Assembly: GCA_932294295.1 (NCBI GenBank)
Contig: OW028579.1
Location: forward strand, 29,089,250-29,153,249
Length of the DNA: 64,000 bases
Direction of reading: 5' to 3'
Origin: Alitta virens
Lineage: Eukaryota; Annelida; Polychaeta; Phyllodocida; Nereididae
Part shown: positions 36,220 to 47,100 of the stretch, piece by piece
Position numbering within the stretch: position 1 is the first letter of the stretch
How the letters are laid out: each line of letters begins with the position of its first letter
Made by a program: the position numbers and the translations under genes
The notes under the pieces: model-generated
Database searches by the model: none
Seen by the model: the letters and a program-made list of their open reading frames with translations, nothing else
What the model was told of the DNA's origin: nothing

Positions 36220-37660
36220 CGTAAGCAAATATCACGGAAAAACTGAATCTCAACCAAGATGTCTGCTGTATGATTTTTGTATGTAAGATGTTATGTAGTA
36301 CTTTTAAAAAGTTGTTGCGGAGCTTTTTATAAACTTTGTACATAGGTCATACGAATGATGTAAATTATATTTTGACTTTTTTGAGGTGTGGAAGTTGAGA
36401 GGGGGCACAGTGTTTACTGAACGTAATGTGTGTGATATTTATATTATGCCCCAAATTGTACTTATTGATCCTCAGACTTTTGTGTTTTAAGCTGTAGCTC
36501 ATTTTGTTAGGAATATTTTGTAACTTTCGGTTTCCAGTTATTCGTTACTGCTGTTACAGCAGCTTTCAAGGGAAACTTCAAATGGTACGATTATGATTGG
36601 TATGATGACAAAAAGTGCTAATTAAAACTCTTTGTCTTACTGCCTTAAAATTTAAAATGTGATTGTCGATGAAGAGTGCTAACATTTTAGCGTTGTGTGC
36701 TATGTCAGGGCGTAGTTGCCAATTACAATCTGTGAAAAGTTAAAATGATATGGTCGCTTCATTGATTAATTAAACCTTTTCGGAAGTTGTTTTATTGGGA
36801 AAAACCTGAGTTTTGTTTACTTTAAATTTATAATTTTGGAAATTTGATTGGTAAAACATGGTAGTTTCCTGCCAACGTGGCACAACTTAGATTCTTTTAT
36901 AAATTGCTTTATCTCATGAATTAGTATTGTGGTGTTGTGGGTGATCTCATTGTAATTTGTTAACCTTCCAATTTTATTTGTATAATATGGTACATCGATC
37001 ACTATGCCTACATTGGCTGTGCTTTATATTAACTTTCATATGATGTAGTTATTCCTTTGTTTTATAATTTAAGATTGAAAGATGTTGCAAGTGTTGTTTT
37101 TCACAATTTTAACAAAAATATGTATATCATTTGAAACTAGGATATTTTATTATGGAGTTAAGTAATTTTACAACAGGGTATGATAGCTCATTCGCTTGAG
37201 AACTAAAGGATTTTATTTTTGTTTTGAAACATGTTCTTATTTTGGTGTTTTTATGAGTTAAGATTATGATAACCAGGGTCAGATTGGATGTAAGAGGTAT
37301 TTTGTTTTGTTTATCATGTAGCGATATTTCAAAGTTTCTTTTTTCTGAAATTAACCTACATGGATGTTTCATAGACAGTACTGTGCTTTGAAAATAAACC
37401 CACATGACATTTAGTATTATTTTCATAGACCGACTTTTGTGTGATGATATGTCCGTCCACGTGAAAAAACTTGAGTAAATTCATTGCTCGAACTAGGTTT
37501 GAAATGTGGATTGTGTTTAAATCAAAATTTCTAAAATAACTGGCTTTCGATATAGTTTTGTAAGAGTGTGATGTTATAAATTTTATTTAGAATAAGTACC
37601 TTATATATATGTGAAAATGTATTTAACATTTTAGACAATAAAGCTATTGACTCCTTGATC
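36220..37660 (+). terminator. PRKX 3' UTR and poly(A) signals
   Basis: No coding sequence follows the TGA at 36217-36219. AATAAA hexamers occur at 37393-37398 and 37637-37642. The second lies about 350 bp before the start codon of the next gene, so the whole 36220-37660 stretch is best read as a PRKX 3' UTR. The promoter of the SCHIP1-like gene would then be squeezed into about 37660-37990. Confidence 0.55.
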
Positions 37661-37991
37661 AGAATTTGTCATTGCACGAAAAAAAAAAGACACAGTTACG
37701 TAATATTAAATAAATATTAAATAAAATCGGTTAAAAAGCCTCTCTTTCAATGTAAAATTGAAATGTGTGAAATAAAAGTGGGATATAGGCAGTTAACGAT
37801 TAATCCGTCTGGTGGCGCAAAGTGTTCAGAGCTCTGGTGGAATGTGTGTAAACTAAAGAGTAACATTTCGTCCATGCTTCTCATCTTTCGTTGTGAATGT
37901 AAACAAACGACAAAGTTAGCATGTTCAGCACTTATTTGTGAAGTTTAAAGTGATATATATTTACTGACATTGTTCAAAGTTTATTGCAAAT

Positions 37992-40900
37992 ATGAAAATG
38001 GGAGAAAAGAAAGATAAATACGTTGTTTTGAACGACTTCAACCAAATTGAAGACCCAGAACAGGAATTTGAAGAAGTTGGAAATCCTGAAAATCTCATTG
38101 AATTTGACAATATCATGGTTGAGATAAACCCTGAAATAGACACTCTGTCATCACAAAATTTTGAGGAGACTGATGGAAGTAATCAGTCAGAAGAAATTAG
38201 AAATGACCATAATGATATTTTATCACCTGAGATGATAACATTGGAAGAGCCTAATTACGAAGAAATTTGGCTTGACAGGGCAAAAAGGGCTAGAGCATCT
38301 ATGAGAGTAAGTAGTTATAATAAATAAAAGAAAAAGGGAGAACAGAAATACCTCGTGAGGCCTGGGTTGAATATCATAGAGATATGCCAAAGTTTAAAAA
38401 AAAAGTGCAACCCAGGTCTGATCTATAAATGTATAATTCTGCTGCATGGGGAATTGGCGAACATGATTGTTAGATTATTTTTAGGCATTTGATTTGCCCC
38501 CAAATTGTGCTATATATGGTGGGTTGGCTCCCAAGTAAAATCGGCCGTTATGTTAATTATGTTAGATTGTGGAATCGTTTAGTTAAGATGAGTGAAACCA
38601 GGTTAATTAATTAACTGAGCAAGTTCTTAGATGGGATAAAAGCTTTGTGCATACTAACGGGCGTTTTGAAATATCCCAAATATTAAATGCAATTTCTTTA
38701 AATCATTGTTTTAATGAGTAGATCCTGAATGTGCAAGAGATACATTTTTTAATTTGTACAAAACTGATTGGTATATTAAGTCTCAATCAACTCCAAAATT
38801 AAGAACATACGTTAGTAATAAGAAAGAATTTTGTATTGTACCTTTTGTAAGTTTAATTCATAAGCGTGGTAATAGATCAATAGTAGTCGATTTAGAAGTG
38901 GAATATTACCTTTAGCAATAGAAACTGGGCAATATTAGAATATTCCAATTGATTTTAGATTATGCTAGTATTGTGAAAATAATGTAGTAGCAGATGAGTC
39001 TCACTTTTTCAGCTTATGATGAATTCAGAAATATTTTAGTTAGTCAAGCAGTTAATACAGATCTATGCAAATTATGTTAATTTCTCAAACAATATGAAAT
39101 TTAAATTGTCTTGCCTATTTTTTTTGGCTGTCCACTGTGTGAGTGGCGAAATGTATTTGTGTAAATGCGAGACTTGTGAGCCCCTTATGTGATGGGTCCA
39201 GCACAAGTCATTAATATAATAAATCAAATCAAAATGTATAACTGAAGGAGCATATATAATAAACATATAATAACACAAGAAATATGTGTACTTAAGCCTT
39301 AGCTAAATACGTTAATTATTTGTATTTGTGCATCTGACACCATGCAGAGACGAAACTAGGAATAGTGTAAGTAAGGACGCAAACATTTTGAAGAGAAAAA
39401 AAGGTTGCACAATATATTGGGGAAAAAATTATTGGCACTATTTTATTATCATTTCAGGCTGCCAGTGCACACTTGACAGACAGACTATTCCCTCAGGTCT
39501 GTATTTATTTATAATCTTATACATACTAAATAATTTTCTGTGCATTTCATCATTTTGCAGGGTATCCTTGAAGCTGTTGTCTTATGGATTCCAAACATGG
39601 AGTCTAAAGTAAATTGCTTGTAAACAGTTTAATTTTTGCCTGTCTATTCATCTACTGTCTGATCTAAAATTTGCAAGAATACTATTAGTTTTGGCAATAC
39701 AGTCATTCTATTGGTTCTGGCAATAAAGTCATCCTTTTTTGTTTGATGTCATCTCTATATTGAACACAGAATCCCCAGATCGAAGAGCTGAGCGATGTTT
39801 CAACCACTAGGCCACCCAGGTGCTACATTAGTGTTTCAAAGCTTTCTAGGAAAATATAAACAAGATTCCTACTAGTTTACAAACTTTACATTAGCTAAGA
39901 CATTTGATTGATGCTGGCATGCAGGAGTGCCGGTGATCCCAAACACTGTATGTATTTGTTAAAACATTTGAAAAACCTCACAAGTATAAAGTTTTGACTC
40001 CATCTGTTTTGGAGGGGATATAGCATTGGCTAGGTTCAATTCCAGCCTAGTGCATCTGGTAGCAATTTGAAATTCTTGTACAGAAAGGTAACATTAAAAA
40101 AAAAGTAAGTGAGAATATTTCAGGTGAAATTTAGTCTTTCTTTAAATGGATGTTTTAACTTATACTTGACAAAGACTTTCATTGTCACTTTAAGGAAGAA
40201 ATTAAGTTGTTGGTTTAAAATTAAGAAAATACAAGCATATGATAAGTTAAAACTTACTTAAAGCTGGAATGTTACAGCGGCCAAAATCTATTGCATTCAC
40301 TTCATTTTCGTCTTAATACTGATTACCTACCATCCAGAGCCTTGCTGCCCAGCAAGCACACCAACATTATTTCAACGTTGAAACAAGGTTTTACCATAAC
40401 CTTTAAATAACGTTGATATCACACGTAGAATGAAAGTTTTTATAACGTTATTTCATGGAAGTTATTTTAACGTTGAGGTTTGGAGGTTATTTTAACATTG
40501 AGGTTTGGAGGTTATTTTAACGTTGAGGTTTGGAGGTTATTTTAACATTGAGGTTTGGAGGTTATTTTAACGTTGAGGTTTGGAGGTTATTTCAACATTG
40601 AAGTGTGGAGGTTATTTCAACGTTGCGGTTTGGAGGTTATAATTCTTAGTTCTAGGCCATGCATGAAACAGCAACATGTATACACTTCAACAAATTCGTG
40701 CAGCTTAATTTAGAGCGATCGATCCCCATGCAATTAAAGAACCATCAGATCTTATTAAACATTTGTGTGTAAATTACTCTTGAACAACAAAGGATGACAA
40801 AGATTATAGCAGATTAAAAACTTACACAAATTTAAACAAAATGGCGCGGCTTCCTCCTTCAGCTAGGATGATGTCAGGCCAATTCCACCAGGGACGTTTG

Positions 40901-41121
40901 ATTACATTAAAATTTGGTTAAAAAATGGTTTTGATATTAACATGAGATTAACGTTAATACAACTTTTATATAAGGTTTAATTACATACAAATCTAGTTGG
41001 TTTTGATTTAAAAATTGCATTAATATTGAAACAACATATTTTGATAACATTCTAATCTGGTTTGAAGTATTAATTACATTAATTACAATATAGTGAGTGC
41101 ATGATTACATTGAGCTATAAT

Positions 41122-41177
<56 letters not shown>

Positions 41178-44100
41178 GATATAAGCACTATATATATATA
41201 TATGTTGTAAGCATTTGGGAGGTGCATCGACTTGAGTATATGTATGATATATATATGAACTGACCCTGTTCACCTCTATTTATTAAAAAACAATAACCCT
41301 GTTCACCTCTATTTATTAAAATATGATATAGATATAAATGTTATATTTATGTCGATCATTAAATTGTGATTGTAATGTAATGTTTTTTTTATTATTATTA
41401 ACATCTTGTTTAATTTGATTGTTTACATGGGATTGGTGTTGATACGTTTTTTATCATGCTCTTGCAAGTGTGTACTGGAAATTGCTCAGCTGGGTCTTGA
41501 GCAGCCCCCAGACCCCCTTGCCAAAATCACCGGTGTTGGCCCTTCGGGCCTTCCAGATGCCCTTTCCTGTGTCCCCTTGCCCTTGGCCTGCATGGGCCCC
41601 AGAACTACCCCAGTCTATACTCCAGGTGGTGCTTGGTGGAAAACATCAGCTCCCATATCAACGTCAATCCCAAAGTCTTTAATAACATCATATAACATTG
41701 GTTTTCTGATTTAAGATGGTCTGATGTGAGCTCTGAACAATTTGGGGGGACATTTGCCACACTTGAGCAATGATAAAAATTAATAAGTATGATTATAGCT
41801 CAATGTAATCATGCACTCACTATATTGTAATTAATGTAATTAATACTTCAAACCAGATTAGAATGTTATCAAAATATGTTGTTTCAATATTAATGCAATT
41901 TTTAAATCAAAACCAACTAGATTTGAAAGTAATCAAACCTTATATAATGTTGTATTTACGTTAATCTCATGTTAATATCAAAACCATTTTTTAACCAATT
42001 TTTTTTTAACCAAATTTGAATGTAATCAAACGTCATTTTAACGTTAATCTTTAAGTCTTTAATGACATTAAAACATTAATGTTAATCTCATGTTAATATC
42101 AAAACCATTTTTTAACCAAAATTTTTTTAACCAAATTTGAATGTAATCAAACATCATTTTAATGTTAATCTTTCAGTCTTTAATGACATTAAAACATTAA
42201 CGTTGAATTGTGGTTTTTTTTTGGTTTGGTAACGTTATTAGTGTATCTGGTGTAATATCAACGTTGATTTAAGGTTTGTGTGCTTGCTGGGTGGGTTCAC
42301 TATCTCTCTATAAAATAAATAAACTTCACCTAGTATTAATTTTTCATGCCATCAAAATTCAATATGTAAACAAACCAAGTGATGACGTCACTATACTCAA
42401 CAATGGGTGATGATGCCATTTCCCTGGTATTTTCAATGTTTTGGTCATGATTTCTTTCAATGTATAATTTTGTTTTTTGTAATTAATGCCTGATAGATTC
42501 ATTAGCTTAAGGTGATTTTCAATCAGTTGATGAAGTTTTGGAAAATAGTAATTTTGACAGACAGTGGAGCTTTAAGGTTTGTAAAAAAACTTACGAAACC
42601 ACAGACACTGGAAAAATTATACAGTTAGGAACATGCCTTACCATCTCATCATTATGTCTGCTTCTGAAAACTGGTAACTGCATGCCTTACAAGTAGCAAC
42701 CGGGCAATATGACATTATGTCATGTTTTACCAAAGCATCTCTTTTGCAATATAAATTGTTTCTACCATCGACAAGTTTGAAATTTTTTTTTTTTTTCAGA
42801 AGAAGAACATAATTACCTCAAGCGGGGTGGCTGCCATTAAAATTCAAACTTGTTACAGAGGATACAAGGGCAGAAAAATTTATGCCGAAAAGCTTTATGA
42901 GAAATTTTTGCAGGTATTTATTTCCTGATATTTATTATCACTGACTATGAACTGATTTTCATTTTATCATTCTACTTTTCTTCATTTATTAATATTCTCT
43001 TCTTAGTCTAAATATAATCTGTTCTCTGACCTAGCTGGGGAAGGTTGTTAATCCTAATTAAATATCAATCAATTGATCGATCAATCGATAGATCAATCAA
43101 TCAATTTCTAATTAAACCATCAATCATATTTTTACTATCTATCTTACTATCCATCTATTTATCTTTCAATCATATTTTCATTTCACCAGACAGATCTATT
43201 TATTGAAATACCATTTTCAGTCACTTTAGTCACAGTAAGAAAATATTGATTTTTCCAGGAAGAGAAAATCAGAGAAGAGAAGGTAAAGCAACAGGTGGAA
43301 GAAGGAGAATTACTGGTAGAAAAGTAAGATCAGTATTATTTATTTATCCATTTTCATCATCACATTTTACAATTCTCATTACAAAATATAAATTATCTGC
43401 AGCTAAAAACAGGCAGAGTTCCATATTTATTACAATAAACCTTATATGTATGTAACTAGCTAGATATATAATTTGTTTATTTTTGTACAAAAGTATTGTG
43501 TTCGTTCTTCTTTATTCCTGTATTGTGTTCGTTCTTCTTTATTCCTGTATTGTGTTCGTTCTTCTTTATTCCTGTATTGTTTCGTTCTTCTTTATTGCTA
43601 ATTCATAAAATGAAATGCCTTAAAATAGACATGTAAGAAAAAATGAAAAGAAAAATAAATATATTTTTTAATACCTTACCTATATTCTCACAGCTTATAT
43701 TTTATTTTGCCAAAAAATATATATTTAAATATTTCATTCAATTAGTCCAAATAAAATCCTGAGAAATTAGATCCTGAGATTTAAATAAGATTTATTGAAG
43801 CATGGCTGGCTAGACACGGTCACCTAGATTCGAGGAGCCTGGTTGTCTGGCAGTTGCTGAAGCAAGGAGCATCACTGTGTATTGACAGCAAGATGCTCAT
43901 ACCCTCGCCCAGGTCTACCTTCATTCCTAGAATTTTGGATCCTGTACAATAAATAAATATTCACTGCCTGTGTGAAAGTAGTTGACTATATTAAATTAAT
44001 TAACATTGGTAAAGGCTAAATCATTCTCTACTCCACAAAATAATAAACATTTCTTTGTAATTATAAACAATACATAAAACAATCTACATGGTTAATAAAA

Positions 44101-47100
44101 ACTCGCTATGTTCTGGGGGGGGGGGGGGGGGTGAGGGTTAATGTTAGAGCTAATTATAGACAAAATTTGAGTCAGTAATTGAAATGAATAAGCTATTGAT
44201 TGCTTTGTACAATTTAGTGTATTAAGCTAATTACTTTTAAATATAATTCTTACAATAGCGAATAAAATTATTACAATTTGTCAATTAATAACCTTTTTAA
44301 GATATTGGAAGTCTAGATTAAATACTGGGCTAACTATGTCTGAAATACAGAAATAAAATTCAACCTGTTCATTATTATTAATTGGGAATTTATATAATTA
44401 AGTCAATATATACATAGAAATGAGAGAAATCCACAATGGCTTAAAAAATAATTAATAAAAGAAAAGAATCATATTGTCATTATTTGAAAAAAAAATGCAG
44501 AGAAAAAAAGCCAAAATAAGATATTTTTTTCCAAGTTCTATTGGTGGCTGGGCTTGGGTAAATGCGCACAGCTTCTCAGCTACTCTCCTTTGATGGCGTG
44601 CTAGACCTGCGCGAGGGTACATTTAGTTGAATGGCTGCTGGGACTGCTATGAGAATACCCGAGTTGTGTATTTCTATTCTCACTCAACCATGACGAGTTA
44701 AATTACCACTCACACAAGTCAGAATTTTAGGTAAGCCCCTAGTTGATGAATTGTCTGATTTCTGTGGTGTTTTATGGCTGAGATTTCGTAATATTCTACT
44801 AAATTTGAGCCTATTTGGTCAGCAGACTAGGTATTACAGTCTTCACTGAGTCAACTGCAGTGCATGTGTCATGTAAAGAATGAATTTTTTTTCTGTCAAA
44901 AATGAAAGACCGACGTATTTCTATGTTTCTGATCAACAGATATAGTTATAAAAGGTGCTATATTGTCTCACCATTGATTTTGTAGTTCTCAGAGGTATGA
45001 CCCGAAACATAAAAATAGATGTTGGCATCAAATGATAACATTTTGCATGGCTCACAGACATAGGTCAAAAGGTTGACTGTTTTTATCAGTAATTTGCAGC
45101 CCACTGTGATATTATGACTGATTACTAACACACATGAATGTAAATATTTACAGTAGCAGTGTCACGCAATATGGTGACACACAAATGAATAACAGGTGAC
45201 ACTGCAGATGTTTTGGAAATCTTCATGGATGCATTGAATCATGTGACTTACATGCAAACATGCATGATATTTACTATTCATGCTAACAAAGAATAAATAC
45301 ATGTATATCTGGACTTGTCCTATTGTACAGTATAACCTCACCTTATCAACCACCTCACTATTAAAGCCAACTCGTTCGCTATCTAAACTGCGCTGCACCA
45401 TCTTCAGCAATGATCAGTCTGACATTGCACCGGTCAGCGAAGTTGCAGGCAAAATAACAATGTCCAGTGGTAGGGTCTTTGTTAACGGAAGCTGTATATA
45501 GTCTGACGTTATCGGAATGCGTTATGACAGCAAATATTTTGTTATTGCTAACAAATAACTTAGATGCTGTATTTTCTTGAGTAGAAGCCTGGTCTAGAAT
45601 AGAGGCTAAGTGGTCTAAGTCTTAAACTATATTCAGTAAATTGTGTCATGCAGTTAATATACATACAATATGATGTACGGATGCAGACTTAACACTTATC
45701 ATGCTCAACAATGCAGTGGCCTGTTTTTTCCCTCGCACAAGTCTGTTTGGATTACTTGTGAGTTACTACCGAGATGTTTTGCCTCCTAACAACACCAGTC
45801 ACCTTTTCGCTTGAACTTGTGAAGCGAGCACCTTATTACGTTACCCCTTCAGCCCACCCTAAAAAATGGGGTTCGAACTTTACCCTCCTCTGTTGCTAAT
45901 TAAACTCCTGGCTTCCGGCCAGGATGCTGCTCCTGCGAACAAGATAGTGTTAAGCAGTTAGACTTGGTGGTTATGTTTGTATATACCAGTTGTAGCTACC
46001 CCTATGTAATCATTAGTCTGCACAACTTTATATTAAATGCCCATTCAATTATTGAATAATTGATGTGTAATGCCCCTCCCTAATTTGGACATAACATGCA
46101 ACGGACATATAAGCGGTGCTCTGTATGGATTGATCAACAGCTCTCAGTGGTTCTTCGCAACATTTGTCAAATTAGATTGGTTCATATATTTGTTTTTCCT
46201 GTAATTTCCAGCATATGATTGAATGTTGAAGTTTTTATTTAGTTTTTAAACCCTTAATTTACGAATTGAACTAATGTTTGCTGAAATAAATCAGTATGTC
46301 ATTGAACTCGTTGTAGTCCAATCTTGTCGTTGTGACCGCCCTTTCCTGTATGATTTAGTGGTCTTCATGGTGAGTCTTTAATTTTGAAGGGGCGGGTCTT
46401 TAGTTGGGATTCCATTATAATTATTAAATCCTTATTGATACAGTAAGACCTGTCCGTTGTCAAAAAGTCTTCTTTATAGCTGGCCTAGCTGGGTTTCATG
46501 TGGTGGAAAGGACAGGCAAAATCTTTCTTGGACAAAGATCTTGTTATAACTGAACTTTCGTCATAAGGATGCTAGTTATAAATTAGTCTAATGGGGAGAA
46601 AAAGTAACAGAGCTGAGAGCCTACAGAGGGCACTACGACCATAGCAAATAAAAAGACAATAAGATGACGTCATAATTGTTACATGGATGACTTAACAATA
46701 ATATTGTTAAGTATAAATGACGTCCTTGAACAATACTTATCTGCTATTGGTGTCAGTGACCTCTGGTGGTACTTTTCCTCCCCCGTTTTATATACATGTA
46801 CATTGTCTAGCAAATTGTTCCCATTTTCTCCCATTTTGTGTTGAGATTGTATGAAATCAGTCCATGATAGATAAGCCATGGTTTGCAGCTTCAACTTCAG
46901 AGAAATCCGAAATCAATCATTTGCAGTAAAATATCAATGATGTCAGATTGTCTGAGTGTTAATTTATGTGTTCATTATTATTTCTATATTTTCAGTCATC
47001 GTCTTGAAGTACAGTTCGAAGATAATTTAACATCGAGAAGAAACAGTTCGAGAAGATTGCTGTCACAAGTTGTTACGTAAGACAGTTATCAGTTATTGCT

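Larger units (their letters stand above)
40348..42291. mobile_element. 1.9-kb foldback transposable element
   Basis: The terminal repeats cccagcaagcacacc and its near-complement gtgtgcttgctggg mark the ends. Long inner arms are also inverted: about 40920-41125 is the reverse complement of about 41790-41985, both containing tactt/aagta-linked aaaccagatt blocks and gtgagtgcatgattacatt. The left arm holds a 25-bp minisatellite, the loop a (TA)n tract and a GC-richer segment, and the right arm a duplicated block of about 115 bp. No transposase frame is present. The superfamily and target duplication are not determined. It lies in SCHIP1-like intron 3. Confidence 0.8.
43324..46995 (+). other. SCHIP1-like intron 5
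   Basis: Contains a 27-bp tandem repeat (43492-43600), a G17 run (44115-44131), a GC-richer stretch ending in a good donor (44520-44730) and a foldback element (46619-46776). No coding exon was recognised. Confidence 0.8.
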
